DNA of 64,000 bases, taken from assembly GCF_022760925.1 (NCBI RefSeq), contig NZ_JAKTNT010000008.1, forward strand, positions 33,579-97,578, written 5' to 3'. The translations under genes were made by a program, and so were the position numbers. The notes beneath the pieces are model-generated. The model saw nothing but the letters and a program-made list of their open reading frames with translations. It was not told the origin of the DNA and made no database searches. Source of the stretch: Thermus hydrothermalis (GTDB lineage: Bacteria > Deinococcota > Deinococci > Deinococcales > Thermaceae). Positions within the stretch are counted from its first letter, which is position 1; the number at the start of each line of letters is the position of its first letter. Shown in pieces: positions 45,582-54,506 of the stretch.

Positions 45582-46576
45582 GGCTTCAGGAGGTCCTCCT
45601 CGCCTGGTACCGGGAAAACGCCCGCTCCCTGCCCTGGCGGGGGGAGAAGGACCCCTACCGCATCCTGGTTTCCGAGGTCCTCCTGCAACAGACCCGGGTG
45701 GCCCAGGCCATCCCCTACTACCACCGCTTTTTGGCCCGTTTCCCCACCCTAAAGGCCTTGCGGGAAGCGCCTTTGGAGGAGGTCCTCAAGGCGTGGCAGG
45801 GGGCAGGGTATTACCGCCGGGCGGAGAACCTTCACCGCTTGGCCCAAGCGGTGGAGGCCCTTCCCAAAAGCTTCGCCGAGCTCCAGAAGCTTCCCGGCCT
45901 AGGCCCCTACACGGCGGCGGCGGTGGCCTCCCTGGCCTTTGGGGAGCGGGTGGCGGCGGTGGACGGGAACGTGCGCCGGGTGCTCTCCCGCCTCTTCGCC
46001 CGGGAAAGCCCTTCCCCAAAGGAGCTCTTGGCCCTGGCGGGGGGGCTTCTCCCCGAGGGGGAGGACCCCGGGGAGTGGAACCAGGCCCTCATGGAGCTTG
46101 GGGCCACGGTCTGCCTTCCCCGGAAACCCCTTTGCCCCGCCTGCCCCCTAAAGGCCTTCTGCCAGGGCCAGGGGGCTTGGGAGCGCTACCCGAGGCCGAG
46201 GCGGCGGGAAGTGCCGGAGGAGCGGCTTGCCGCCTTGGTCCTTTGGGGCGAAGGGGGCGTCTATTTGGAGCGGCTTTCGGGGCGTTTCCGGGGGCTTTAC
46301 GGGGTCCCCCTTTTCCCGGAGGAGGAGCTTGGGGCTAGGGCCCAGGCCTTTGGCGTGGCCCCCCGGTACCTCGCCGAGGTGCGCCACGCCCTCACCCACC
46401 GGCGGCTTCGGGTAAAGGTCTACGGGGCCCTTTGGGAAGGGGTGGGGGAGGACCCCAAGGCGAGGCCCCTACCCAAGCTCGTGGAGAAGGTGCTGGGCAA
46501 GGCGCTTCCCCTCCTCGCTCATGCGGGCGTAGTCCCCTTCCCCGACGCAAAGCCCCACGGCGTAGAGCCCCGCTAG
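45578..46576 (+). CDS. mutY: A/G-specific adenine DNA glycosylase MutY
   Basis: Removes adenine mispaired with 8-oxoguanine. The 332-residue protein has catalytic Glu33 (SEVLLQQTRV), the helix-hairpin-helix LQKLPGLGPYTAAAVASLA (102-120) with Asp129 in AVDGNVRR, and a [4Fe-4S] cluster site Cys179, Cys186, Cys189 and Cys195. A C-terminal NUDIX-like domain reads opposite 8-oxoG. It starts with GTG overlapping the previous stop. Its last 108 bases overlap, tail to tail, the gene for a GidA-related protein on the other strand. Confidence 0.93.
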   Translation: MRLQEVLLAWYRENARSLPWRGEKDPYRILVSEVLLQQTRVAQAIPYYHRFLARFPTLKALREAPLEEVLKAWQGAGYYRRAENLHRLAQAVEALPKSFAELQKLPGLGPYTAAAVASLAFGERVAAVDGNVRRVLSRLFARESPSPKELLALAGGLLPEGEDPGEWNQALMELGATVCLPRKPLCPACPLKAFCQGQGAWERYPRPRRREVPEERLAALVLWGEGGVYLERLSGRFRGLYGVPLFPEEELGARAQAFGVAPRYLAEVRHALTHRRLRVKVYGALWEGVGEDPKARPLPKLVEKVLGKALPLLAHAGVVPFPDAKPHGVEPR

Positions 46577-47167
46577 GCGCTTGAGCCGGAAGGTTTCCGC
46601 TTCCCACTCCTCCGGGTGGAAGGCGTGGTAGCGCACCCGGTAGCCGGGGGTGGTGGGGGTTTCCGGGACCGCGCCCTCCCTTTCCACGAAGCGGAAGCCC
46701 AGGGCCCTAAGCGCCTCAAAGAGGTCGGGGTAGCTGGCCTCGGAGAGCCTTCCCGCCTCCTCCTCCACCTCCCCCAGGAAAAGCCGGGCCCCGAGGAAGC
46801 TTCCCACGGCGAGGACCACCCGCTCGGCCAGGGCCGGGGGGCCCTCCCAGGTCCGCACCCCCACCGCCCGCCCTCCCTCCAGGAGGAGGTCCGTGGCCGT
46901 GGCCTGGAAGAGGTGGAGGCGGGGTTCGGCCTCGAGGAGGTACTTGGCCCGGGCGTGGAAGGCCCAGACCCGCTCGTCCTTAGGGTCGTAGGCCTTTTCC
47001 AGGAGGCTTTCTGGGGGAAAAGGGGGCTTTGGGGGAAGGAAGGGCATCATCACCGAGTCCAGGCTCTGGGTGAGGAGGCCCACCTCCACCCCGGCCCGGG
47101 CCAGGTGCCAGGCGGCCTCGGCCCCGGCGAACCCCGCCCCCACGATGAGAACCTGATAGCGGCGCAT
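46469..47167 (-). CDS. GidA-related FAD-binding protein, short form
   Basis: A 232-residue flavoprotein resembling the FAD-binding core of MnmG/GidA and TrmFO. YQVLIVGAGFAGAEAAWHLARAG is the dinucleotide-binding start, LAVGSFLGARLFLG and GLYAVGLCVGEGDYARMSEEG follow GidA patterns. It lacks the large insertion and C-terminal tRNA-binding domain of MnmG (over 600 residues), so it is not the tRNA-modifying enzyme itself. A crystal structure of such a protein from T. thermophilus exists to my memory. Function unknown. Confidence 0.85.
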   Translation of the reverse strand: MRRYQVLIVGAGFAGAEAAWHLARAGVEVGLLTQSLDSVMMPFLPPKPPFPPESLLEKAYDPKDERVWAFHARAKYLLEAEPRLHLFQATATDLLLEGGRAVGVRTWEGPPALAERVVLAVGSFLGARLFLGEVEEEAGRLSEASYPDLFEALRALGFRFVEREGAVPETPTTPGYRVRYHAFHPEEWEAETFRLKRLAGLYAVGLCVGEGDYARMSEEGKRLAQHLLHELG

Positions 47168-47175
47168 GGCTCAAC

Positions 47176-47199
47176 AAAAAGGCCCTCCGAGAGGAGGGC
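47176..47199 (-). terminator. Terminator after tRNA-Trp
   Basis: On the minus strand GCCCTCC, TCTC, GGAGGGC forms a 7-bp hairpin followed by CTTTTTG, 5 bases after the tRNA 3' end and before the GidA-related gene. Confidence 0.8.
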
Positions 47200-47203
47200 G
47201 CGC

Positions 47204-47279
47204 TGGCGGGCCGTGAAGGACTCGAACCTCCAACCCCCGGTTTTGGAGACCGGTGCTCTGCCAATTGAGCTAACGGCCC
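47204..47279 (-). tRNA. tRNA-Trp (anticodon CCA)
   Basis: A 76-base cloverleaf with encoded 3' CCA. Acceptor GGGCCGT pairs with ACGGCCC, discriminator G; D arm GCTC-AATTGGCA-GAGC; anticodon arm CCGGT-CTCCAAA-ACCGG, anticodon CCA; T arm GGAGG-TTCGAGT-CCTTC with one G-U pair. It is transcribed away from the NlpC/P60 gene and followed by a terminator. Confidence 0.95.
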
Positions 47280-47333
47280 CCGCCTTGGGGATTGTAGCAC
47301 ACCCTAGCGGCCAAGGGGAAGGGGGCGGTGGGG

Positions 47334-47339
47334 TAAAAT
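47334..47339 (+). promoter_or_regulatory. -10 box of a leaderless promoter for the NlpC/P60 gene
   Basis: TAAAAT, exactly six bases (47340-47345) before the ATG at 47346. No convincing -35. Confidence 0.45.
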
Positions 47340-47345
47340 CGTTCC

Positions 47346-48143
47346 ATGCCCCGCCTCCTTGTGGCCGTGGCCCTTTGCCTTCTGGCCTTCGCCCAAGAGG
47401 CCACCCACCGGGTGGCGCCCGGGGACACCCTCTTCTCCATCGCCCGGCGCTACGGGACCACGGTGGAGGAGCTCATGCGGCTGAACGGGCTAGAGAGCTT
47501 CCTCATCCGGCCCGGCCAGGTCCTGAAGGTGAAGCCGGGGGAAAGCCCCCCTTCCCCGACCCACACCGTGGCCCCGGGGGACACCCTTTTCTCCCTTGCC
47601 CGGCGGTATGGGACCACGGTGGAGGAACTCATGCGCTTGAACGGCCTCGCCTCCCCCGAGCTCAAGGTGGGCCAGGTGCTTAGGCTTCCCGCCAAAGCGG
47701 AGGAGGTCCCGCCCGCCCAGGGGACGGGGGATACCCAAGGGGAAGGGGGAGGCGAAGAGGACTGGGACCCCGAAAGCCCCCTCCTTCGGGTGGTATTCCG
47801 CTACCTGGGGGTGCCCTACAAGTACGGGGCGAACTCCCCCTTGGCCCTGGACTGCTCCGCCTTCGTGGCCCAGGTGTACGCCGAGCTGGGCGTGTCCCTG
47901 CCCAGGACCACGAAAGAGCAGTACCAAGCCTTTTACCCCGTGGACACCCTGCGCCCGGGGGACTTGGTCTTCTTTAGCTTCGGGGGCAAGGAGGTGGACC
48001 ACGTGGGGATCTACCTGGGCCGAGGGGTCTTCGCCCACGCCAGTAGCTACGGGAGCCGGGTGGTGGTGGAGAGCCTCGAGGCCCCCTTCTACCAGAAGGC
48101 CTACCGGGGGGCTAGGCGGGTGGTCCAGGAGGGGGGGCGCTAG
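47346..48143 (+). CDS. Secreted peptidoglycan hydrolase: two LysM repeats plus NlpC/P60
   Basis: A 265-residue protein with signal peptide MPRLLVAVALCLLAFAQ and two near-identical LysM repeats (about 20-62 and 72-114), both containing GTTVEELMRLNGL. An acidic, Gly/Pro linker (115-145) leads to an NlpC/P60 endopeptidase with Cys170 (LDCSAFVAQVY), His219 (VDHVGIYL) and His231 (FAHASS). It should cleave stem peptides in the cell wall. The stop shares CTAG with the convergent nitroreductase gene. Confidence 0.93.
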   Translation: MPRLLVAVALCLLAFAQEATHRVAPGDTLFSIARRYGTTVEELMRLNGLESFLIRPGQVLKVKPGESPPSPTHTVAPGDTLFSLARRYGTTVEELMRLNGLASPELKVGQVLRLPAKAEEVPPAQGTGDTQGEGGGEEDWDPESPLLRVVFRYLGVPYKYGANSPLALDCSAFVAQVYAELGVSLPRTTKEQYQAFYPVDTLRPGDLVFFSFGGKEVDHVGIYLGRGVFAHASSYGSRVVVESLEAPFYQKAYRGARRVVQEGGR

Positions 48144-49060
48144 GGCCAGTCGGGTACCTCTCCCCGCGCCTTCCTGAGGGCGGTGAGGAGGGCTTCTCCT
48201 GGCCTCCCTTCGCCCCGGAAGGCTTCCTGTTCCCGCTCCAGCCAGGCCTCGCCCGGGCGGAAGAGGACCCCTCGGGCCTCGGCCAAGGCCTCCTCCAAAA
48301 GGGCCCCGAAGGAGTAGAAGGGGGCGCCTTGGGGCAGGTCAGGGTCAAAGCCCTGGCGGCTCGCCGCCCGGCCATAGGGCCTTTCCCGCTCCTCCATGGT
48401 CCCCCCTTGGGCGAAGTAGCGCCTTAGCACCCGGTTCCAGTCCCCCACCCGGCTATAGGGGGCCATGGCCTGGTAGGCCCTTTCCAGGTCCTCCTCGGCG
48501 TAGGGGTGGTAGTGGTCCTCGTGGACCACGAGGTCCCGGGGAAGCCTGGGCCTTGGCGGGCCCTCCTCGTCGGGCACGCCCACGGCGAGCCCCGCCACGG
48601 GCAGGACCCCTGGGGGAAGCTTGAGGAGGTCAATGAGGGCCTCTATTCCGTTCAGTACCCCGCCGATGAAGCAGACCCCATACCCTAAGGCCTCCGCCGT
48701 GAGGGCCAGGTAGGCCCCAGCAAGCCCCGCATCCAGGATGGCGAAGTGGAGAGCGGTCCGGGGCCAAGGGGCCATGGCCTGGCCCCGGTGGGCGAGAAGC
48801 CTTTCCAGGCGGTGGATGTCCGCCAGGAGCACGAAGAACTCCGCCGCCTGCCGGATGTGCTCCTGCTCCCCGGAAAGCCTGGCGATGGTGTCCCGGAGCG
48901 CGGGATCTTTCACCCGGATGACGGAGTAGAGCTGGGCGCTGGCGTCCGTGGGGGCGCGCTGCAGGGCGAAAAGGAGCTTATTTAGGTCCCCCTCGGGAAT
49001 GGGCTCGGGCTTGAAGCGGCGGACGCTCCGCCTTCGGGCGAGGACGGCCAAGAGGTCCAC
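48140..49060 (-). CDS. Nitroreductase-family flavoprotein (NfsA/NADPH-FMN type)
   Basis: A 306-residue FMN enzyme. The N-terminus RRRSVRRFKPEPIPEGDLNKLLFALQRAPTDASAQLYSVIRV is the nitroreductase signature, with GYGVCFIGGVLNG and LPVAGLAVGVPDE in the core and an extended C-terminal region as in NfsA-like enzymes. It probably reduces quinones, flavins or nitro compounds with NAD(P)H. I placed the start at GTG 49060, 10 bases after TAGTAT (49071-49076). A longer frame to 49300 runs inside pilD and is not credible. Confidence 0.88.
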   Translation of the reverse strand: MDLLAVLARRRSVRRFKPEPIPEGDLNKLLFALQRAPTDASAQLYSVIRVKDPALRDTIARLSGEQEHIRQAAEFFVLLADIHRLERLLAHRGQAMAPWPRTALHFAILDAGLAGAYLALTAEALGYGVCFIGGVLNGIEALIDLLKLPPGVLPVAGLAVGVPDEEGPPRPRLPRDLVVHEDHYHPYAEEDLERAYQAMAPYSRVGDWNRVLRRYFAQGGTMEERERPYGRAASRQGFDPDLPQGAPFYSFGALLEEALAEARGVLFRPGEAWLEREQEAFRGEGRPGEALLTALRKARGEVPDWP

Positions 49061-49121
49061 GGAGGCCAGGATACTACTTGGAGGGAAGCTCCATCCGCAC
49101 CACCCTCCACCCGAAAAGCCC

Positions 49122-50192
49122 CTAGCCGAGCCCAAGCCAAGCCAGGTAGGCCCGCCACAGGGTTTCTCCAAAGAAGAAGGCCGCCACCCCCCCAAGGGCC
49201 AAATAGGGGCCGAAGGGGATTTTGCGTTGGCGGAAGAGGAGGCCCACCACGGCTCCGGCGAAGACCCCAAGGAAAAGGGCCAGGAAGGCGTAGGGCCCAA
49301 GCCAAGCCCCTAAGGCCCCAAGGAGCTTCACGTCCCCGTAGCCCATGGCCACGGGCTCCTCTTCCTCGCCCTCCGGCACCGGCCGGAAGGCCCAGTAAAG
49401 CCCCCCGGCCAGGGCCAGGCCCCCGGCGGCGAGGAGGGCCCCCTTAAGGCTTAGGAGGAAGTCCAGGTCCAGGGCGGGGGCGAGGAGGAGGGCGAGGGGC
49501 AGGAGGGGCAGGGTGAGGCGGTCGGGGAGGACCACGGGCTTCCCCGTTCGGGCGGAAAGGGCCCAGGTGAGGAAGGCCAGGGCCATCCCCACCCCGGGGC
49601 CCAAAAGCGCCCCGAAAAGGGCTGCCATATGCACCTGGTGGGGGCCCACGGGCACCTCCGCCCGGCCCTCTTGGAAGCGCCTCAGGAAGAGGTTGGCGTA
49701 GCCGGCGATGAGCCCAAGCCCCCCCGCCGCCAGGAGGGCCCCGTCCAGGGCTTCCCGGAAGGGAAGGGGAAAGGAGCGGAGCCAGGCGGAGAAGAGACCC
49801 AGGAAGAGGAGGCCGTAGGTGAGGGCATCGGGAAGCTCAAAGGTGTCCAGGTCAATGAAGGAAAGGGCCACCAGGAGGCCCAAGAAGGCGAAGACCAAAA
49901 GGGCTTCCACCGAGGGCGGGTAGAAGAGGGCGGCGAGGAGGAAAAGCCCCCCGGTTAGGCCCTCCACCAGGGGGTAGCGGGGGCTTATGGGCTTGCCGCA
50001 GTAGCGGCACCGCCCCTTAAGGGCCAGGTAGGAAAGGACGGGGACCAGGTCCATGGGGGAAAGCCGATGCCCGCAATGGGGGCAACGGGAAGGGGGGAAG
50101 GCGATGGACTCCCCTTTGGGCAGGCGGTGGATGACCACGTTGAGGAATGAGCCCACCACGAGGCCTAAGACCAGGGCGAAGAGGGGCCACAT
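49122..50192 (-). CDS. pilD: Type IV prepilin peptidase PilD with an internally duplicated segment
   Basis: Cleaves the leader of type IV pilins and pseudopilins and methylates the new N-terminus; Thermus needs it for pili and DNA uptake. N-terminal zinc cysteines: Cys37, Cys40, Cys62, Cys65. The catalytic aspartates lie in IDLDTFELPD (114-116) and GYGDVKLLG (Asp287). At 356 residues it is about 70-100 longer than usual. The excess is explained by a tandem repeat: residues about 119-213 and 222-312 share LPDxLT..., GALLAAGGL and PV...LGP. The first copy has GPHQVH where the second has GYGDVK, so only the second is catalytic. TAGAAT lies six bases before the ATG. Confidence 0.93.
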   Translation of the reverse strand: MWPLFALVLGLVVGSFLNVVIHRLPKGESIAFPPSRCPHCGHRLSPMDLVPVLSYLALKGRCRYCGKPISPRYPLVEGLTGGLFLLAALFYPPSVEALLVFAFLGLLVALSFIDLDTFELPDALTYGLLFLGLFSAWLRSFPLPFREALDGALLAAGGLGLIAGYANLFLRRFQEGRAEVPVGPHQVHMAALFGALLGPGVGMALAFLTWALSARTGKPVVLPDRLTLPLLPLALLLAPALDLDFLLSLKGALLAAGGLALAGGLYWAFRPVPEGEEEEPVAMGYGDVKLLGALGAWLGPYAFLALFLGVFAGAVVGLLFRQRKIPFGPYLALGGVAAFFFGETLWRAYLAWLGLG

Positions 50193-50198
50193 GGGGGC

Positions 50199-50204
50199 AT
50201 TCTA
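50199..50204 (-). promoter_or_regulatory. -10 box of the pilD leaderless promoter
   Basis: TAGAAT on the minus strand, six bases (50193-50198) from the ATG at 50192. Confidence 0.5.
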
Positions 50205-50259
50205 CGCACCCTGGGGTGGGGGGCGAAAGGCCTTTTGCCAAGCTTTCACGGCCCGGGTG

Positions 50260-50265
50260 TAGGAT
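50260..50265 (+). promoter_or_regulatory. -10 box of the carboxypeptidase leaderless promoter
   Basis: TAGGAT, six bases (50266-50271) before the GTG at 50272; divergent from pilD. Confidence 0.45.
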
Positions 50266-50271
50266 GCTTCC

Positions 50272-51807
50272 GTGACGCCGGAAACCGCTTACCAAAACCT
50301 CTTGGAGTTCCAAAGGGAAACCGCCTACCTGGCCTCCTTAGGGGCCTTGGCCGCCTGGGACCAACGCACCATGATCCCCAAGAAGGGGCACGAGCACCGG
50401 GCAAGGCAGATGGCCGCCCTGGCCCGGCTCCTCCACCAGCGCATGACCGACCCCCGGATCGGGGAGTGGCTGGAGAAGGTGGAGGGTTCTAGCCTGGTGC
50501 AGGACCCCTATTCGGATGCGGCGGTGAACGTGCGGGAGTGGCGCCAGGCCTACGAGAGGACCCGGGCCATTCCCGAAAGGCTTGCCGTGGAGCTTGCCCA
50601 GGCGGAAAGCGAGAGCGAAAGCTTCTGGGAAGAGGCGAGGCCCCGCAACGATTGGCAAGGTTTCCTCCCGTATCTGAAGCGGGTTTTCTCCCTCACCCAG
50701 GAGAAGGCAAAGATCCTCTATAGCCTTCCCCCCGCTCCTGGGGACCCGCCCTACGGGGAGGTCTACGACGCCCTTTTGGACGGGTACGAGCCGGGGATGC
50801 GCGTGGCGGAGCTTTTGCCCCTCTTCGCCGAGCTCAGGGAGGGATTGAAGAAGCTTCTGGACCAAATCCAGGGTAGCCCCAAGCGGCCCAGGACGGAGGT
50901 CCTCCACCGCCATTACCCCAAGGAGGCCCAGCGGGCCTTTGCCCTGGAGCTTCTTCAGGCGTGCGGGTATGACCTCGAGGCCGGCCGCCTGGACCCCACG
51001 GCCCACCCCTTTGAGATCTCCATCGGCCCCGGGGACGTGCGCATCACCACCCGGTACTTTGAGGACTTCTTCAACGCCGGCATCTTCGGCACCCTGCACG
51101 AGATGGGCCACGCCCTCTACGAGCAGGGCCTGCCCAAGGAGCACTGGGGCACCCCCAGGGGGGAGGCGGTCTCCTTGGGGGTGCACGAGTCGCAAAGCCG
51201 CACCTGGGAGAACCTGGTGGGCCGCTCCCGGGGCTTTTGGGAGCGCTTCTTCCCCCGGGCGAAGGAGGTCTTCCCCAGCCTCGCCGACGTGCACCTGGAG
51301 GAGTTCCACTTCGCCGTGAACGCCGTGGAGCCCTCCCTGATCCGGGTGGAGGCGGACGAGGTCACCTACAACCTCCACATCCTGGTGCGCCTGGAGCTCG
51401 AGGTGGCCCTCTTCCGGGGCGAGCTCGCCCTGGAAGACCTCTCCGAGGCCTGGGCGGAGAAGTACCGGGCCTACCTTGGGGTAGCGCCCAAGGACTACAA
51501 GGACGGGGTCATGCAGGACGTCCACTGGTCCGGGGGGCTTTTCGGCTACTTCCCCACCTACACCCTGGGCAACCTCTACGCCGCCCAGTTCTTCAAGAAG
51601 GCGGAGGCGGAGCTTGGGGCCTTGGAGCCCTTCTTCGCCCGGGGGGAGTTCCGCCCCTTTTTGGACTGGAGCCGGGCCAAGATCCACGCCGAGGGGAGCC
51701 GCCTCCGCCCCAAGGCCCTGGTGGAGCGGGTGACCGGGGAGGCCCCAAGCGCCAAGCCCTTCCTCGCCTACCTGGAGCGCAAGTTCAGCGCCCTTTACGG
51801 CCTCTGA
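50272..51807 (+). CDS. Carboxypeptidase Taq (M32 metallocarboxypeptidase)
   Basis: A 511-residue thermostable zinc carboxypeptidase, the same length as the enzyme first described from Thermus aquaticus. The zinc site HEMGH gives His276, Glu277 and His280, and [10 protein letters not shown] (305-314) supplies the third ligand region. [21 protein letters not shown] is another M32 signature. It releases most C-terminal residues in the cytoplasm. GTG start with a leaderless promoter. The 3' end overlaps the convergent MFS gene by 13 bases. Confidence 0.96.
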   Translation: MTPETAYQNLLEFQRETAYLASLGALAAWDQRTMIPKKGHEHRARQMAALARLLHQRMTDPRIGEWLEKVEGSSLVQDPYSDAAVNVREWRQAYERTRAIPERLAVELAQAESESESFWEEARPRNDWQGFLPYLKRVFSLTQEKAKILYSLPPAPGDPPYGEVYDALLDGYEPGMRVAELLPLFAELREGLKKLLDQIQGSPKRPRTEVLHRHYPKEAQRAFALELLQACGYDLEAGRLDPTAHPFEISIGPGDVRITTRYFEDFFNAGIFGTLHEMGHALYEQGLPKEHWGTPRGEAVSLGVHESQSRTWENLVGRSRGFWERFFPRAKEVFPSLADVHLEEFHFAVNAVEPSLIRVEADEVTYNLHILVRLELEVALFRGELALEDLSEAWAEKYRAYLGVAPKDYKDGVMQDVHWSGGLFGYFPTYTLGNLYAAQFFKKAEAELGALEPFFARGEFRPFLDWSRAKIHAEGSRLRPKALVERVTGEAPSAKPFLAYLERKFSALYGL

Positions 51808-52865
51808 GGCCAGGCGGGGAGGAGGGCGAAGGCCAGGAGGCCGCTTGCCACCCACAAGGCCCCCTCTCCCCGGCCCAGGGCCTCGGCCCCCAGGCCCGCC
51901 AGGGCCGGGCCTAAGGCTTGGCCCAGGGCGAAGGCTGCCGTGGAAAGCCCCATGGCCCTAGGCCAGGCGGAAGGGGGGAGGAGGGCGCGGAAGGCCTGGG
52001 TGATGGCGGTGATGACCCCCAGGAAGGAGAGGCCAAAGAGGAAGGCGCTAAGCCCGGGAAGCCCTTGGGCCAAGGGGGGTAAGCTTCCCAGAAAGAGCAC
52101 CAGGAGTACGTGGAATAGCCCCCGCCTCCCCCCCACCCGCTCCACCCAGGGGCCCCAGACCACCCCCGTGAGGAGGGCCCCCAGGCCGAGGAGGGTGAAT
52201 AGCAGGGTCCAGTCCCCCACCGCCGTGGTCACGAAGGTCATGTAGCCGATGTACCCCGCCCCGTAAAGGCCGTAGGCCAGGAGGAGGGGGAGGATGGGCC
52301 TGAGGCTTCCCTCCCCCCGGGCGGGGGGCGGGGGTTCCTTGAGCGCTCCCCAGGCGGCGAGGGGGGCTAGGGAGAGGAGAAAGCCCCCAAGGCCAAGCCG
52401 CCCGAAGGCCCCTTCCGGCGTGTCCGCCCCCAGGAGGAGCCAAGGGGCGAGGAGGATGCCAAGGCCCACCCCGCCGTAGTAGGCGCCCAAGGCCCGGCCC
52501 GTACCCCCAAGGGCCATGAGCAGGGCAGCCCCGCCCACGAAGACCAGAGCCCCGAGCGCGCCCTGGAGAAGCCTCAGGCCAAAGGCCCAGGTGTAGCCCC
52601 CCGCCCCGGTGAGGGCAAGGACCCCTCCTTGAAGGAGGAGAGCCAGGAAAAACCCCCTTCGGTAGCCGAGCCATGCCAGAAGGCGGTGGCTAAAGAGGGC
52701 CCCCAGGAAGTAGCCCAAGGTGTTGGCGCTACCCAAAAGCCCCCCCTGGGCGTAGGAAAGCCCCCAGGCGGCCTGCATGAGGGGGAGGACCAAAGCGTAA
52801 GCGAAGCGCCCAAGGCCCAGGGCCACCCCTGGCCCCAGGGCGAGGAGGAGGGCTTTAGTAGCCAT
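51795..52865 (-). CDS. MFS transporter, YbfB/YjiJ type
   Basis: A 356-residue membrane protein, shorter than the 400-residue MFS average, with about 11-12 predicted helices. [43 protein letters not shown] at the N-terminus is characteristic of the YbfB/YjiJ (DUF1228) group. The ATG at 52865 overlaps the end of the ABC-2 permease gene by 11 bases; longer frames upstream are shadows of that gene. Substrate unknown. Confidence 0.85.
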   Translation of the reverse strand: MATKALLLALGPGVALGLGRFAYALVLPLMQAAWGLSYAQGGLLGSANTLGYFLGALFSHRLLAWLGYRRGFFLALLLQGGVLALTGAGGYTWAFGLRLLQGALGALVFVGGAALLMALGGTGRALGAYYGGVGLGILLAPWLLLGADTPEGAFGRLGLGGFLLSLAPLAAWGALKEPPPPARGEGSLRPILPLLLAYGLYGAGYIGYMTFVTTAVGDWTLLFTLLGLGALLTGVVWGPWVERVGGRRGLFHVLLVLFLGSLPPLAQGLPGLSAFLFGLSFLGVITAITQAFRALLPPSAWPRAMGLSTAAFALGQALGPALAGLGAEALGRGEGALWVASGLLAFALLPAWPQRP

Positions 52866-53607
52866 GGAGAAGCCCAAGCCGCTTGGCCCGGCGCACCGCC
52901 CCCTGGAAGAGGAGGACGCCCAAGCCCAAATAGGCGAGCCCGTTGAGAAAGGCAAGGCCTAAGGCCCCGGGGTCCAAGGGCGCGCCCTCCGCCAGCATCC
53001 CCCGGGCCAGGGCCGCCCCCGGGGCCAAGGGCAGGAGGGCGAAAAGCCCCTTGCCCGGAGCCTGGAGGAGGAAGAGGAGGAGGAACTGGGAAAGCCCCAG
53101 AAGCTGGCCCACCCGTTTGTAGAGGAGGGCAAGGCTACCCATGGCGAAGCCTAGGCCATAGCCGCCCAAAAGCACCGCCAGGAAGGGGAGGACCACCCCA
53201 GGGGCGAAGGCCAGGCGGGCCCCGGTGAGGGCCATGAGCACCAGGGCGATGAGGAAGACCAAGAGCCCCTGGGAAAGGAGTCCCGCCAAGTTCCGCACCA
53301 GAAAGAGGGGGATGGGGCCATAGGGGGTGAGGAAGACCTGCTCCAGGGTGCCCGTCTGAGCTTCCTCCATGAGGCCGAAGGAAAGGCCGTTGTAAGCGGA
53401 TAGGGCAAAGGTCCAAAGGAGGTAGCCCACCAGGACCGCTTCCAGCCTTCCCCCGAACTCCGCCCCCGGTCCCGCCAGGAAGCGGGCGCCCAGGAAGAGG
53501 AGGTAGAAGATGAGGCTCAGGGTGACCACCGCCCCCAAAAGCTCCAAAGGATAGCGGCGGAGGTAGAGGAGGCTTCGCCAAAACTCGGCCAGGAAAAGTT
53601 CAAGCAT
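52855..53607 (-). CDS. ABC-2 type transporter permease
   Basis: A 250-residue protein with six predicted helices. The region LMEEAQTGTLEQVFLTPYGPIPLFLVRNLAGLL is the ABC-2 family loop preceding the central helices. It forms the membrane part of an exporter with the ATPase encoded upstream, whose end it overlaps by 8 bases. Candidates for the substrate include lipids, drugs or polysaccharide, but nothing in the sequence decides. Confidence 0.88.
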   Translation of the reverse strand: MLELFLAEFWRSLLYLRRYPLELLGAVVTLSLIFYLLFLGARFLAGPGAEFGGRLEAVLVGYLLWTFALSAYNGLSFGLMEEAQTGTLEQVFLTPYGPIPLFLVRNLAGLLSQGLLVFLIALVLMALTGARLAFAPGVVLPFLAVLLGGYGLGFAMGSLALLYKRVGQLLGLSQFLLLFLLQAPGKGLFALLPLAPGAALARGMLAEGAPLDPGALGLAFLNGLAYLGLGVLLFQGAVRRAKRLGLLHGY

Positions 53608-54502
53608 GGCCCACCACCTTTAAGAAGACCTCCAAGAGGTCCGCTTCCGCCTTGGCCACGCGCTTTAGGGGGAGGGGCTTTAGGACGTCCAGCACGGCCC
53701 AAAGGGCCTTTCCATCCCCCCGGAAGAGGAAAGGCCCCTCCCCTTCCACCCCCAAGGCCCGAAGCCTTGCGAGCACGGCCTCTGGGAGGGGGGCTTCCAC
53801 CTCCAGCACGTAGTGGTCCCCGGCGAAGCGGGCGAGGAGGGCGTCCTTTTCCTCCTCCAGCACCACCTCCCCCCGGTGGATGATGGCGATGCGGTCCGCC
53901 AGGGCCTCGGCCACCTCCAGCTGGTGGGTGGTGAGGAGGATGGCCTTGCCGCTTTGGGCAAGGGCGCGAACCTTTGCCCGCACCAAAAGGGCGGTTTCCA
54001 CGTCCAGGCCCAGGGTGGGTTCGTCCAAAAGGAGCACCTCCGGGTCGTGGATGAGGGCCTGGAGGAGGGCGAGCTTCTGTTGCATGCCCCGGGAGAGGTG
54101 GCGCACCTCGGTGTGGGCCTTTTCCAAAAGGCCGTACTCCTCCAAAAGGGCCAAGGCCCGCTTCCTGGCGGCTCCAAGCCGAAGCCCCCGGGCCACGCCG
54201 AAATAGACCAGGTTCTCCAAGGGCGTAAGCCGCCAGTAGACGTTGCGGTTTCCCTCCAGCACCGCCCCCAGGTGGCGGAGGGCCCAAGGGTTCTGGAAGG
54301 GGTCTTGCCCCAAAAGGCGCACCTCCCCCGCATCGGGTAGGAGGAGGCTTGCCAGCATCTTCACCGTGGTGGTCTTGCCGGCCCCGTTTTTGCCCAAGAA
54401 GGCCAGGACCTCTCCGGGGCGCAGGGCGAGGCTTACGTGGTGCACTGCGGTTAGGGACCCGAAGCGCTTCACGAGCCCCCGGGCCTGGAGGAGGGGTTCC
54501 AT
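53600..54502 (-). CDS. ABC-2 exporter ATP-binding protein
   Basis: A 300-residue ATPase with Walker A GKNGAGKTTT, signature HLSRGMQQKLALLQAL (an SRGMQQ variant of LSGGQ), Walker B EVLLLDEPTLGLD and H-loop TTHQLEVAE. The C-terminal ~80 residues form the small accessory domain seen in DrrA/CcmA-like ATPases. It is the first gene of the ABC-2 unit, and the MBL hydrolase gene lies 4 bases upstream. Confidence 0.92.
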   Translation of the reverse strand: MEPLLQARGLVKRFGSLTAVHHVSLALRPGEVLAFLGKNGAGKTTTVKMLASLLLPDAGEVRLLGQDPFQNPWALRHLGAVLEGNRNVYWRLTPLENLVYFGVARGLRLGAARKRALALLEEYGLLEKAHTEVRHLSRGMQQKLALLQALIHDPEVLLLDEPTLGLDVETALLVRAKVRALAQSGKAILLTTHQLEVAEALADRIAIIHRGEVVLEEEKDALLARFAGDHYVLEVEAPLPEAVLARLRALGVEGEGPFLFRGDGKALWAVLDVLKPLPLKRVAKAEADLLEVFLKVVGHA

Positions 54503-54506
54503 GGCC

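Noticed and set aside
47405..47680. Direct repeat in DNA within the LysM gene considered as a mobile or CRISPR-like repeat
   Set aside because: It is fully explained by two tandem LysM domains in one protein.
46616..47683. A 355-codon plus-strand frame spanning the GidA-related gene, the tRNA and the LysM gene
   Set aside because: It crosses a tRNA gene and two well-supported genes in other frames; it is a GC-driven artefact.
48140..49300. 80-residue N-terminal extension of the nitroreductase
   Set aside because: It runs inside pilD in a different frame with Trp/Ser/Pro-rich shadow sequence. The nitroreductase signature starts after GTG 49060, which has a -10 box upstream.
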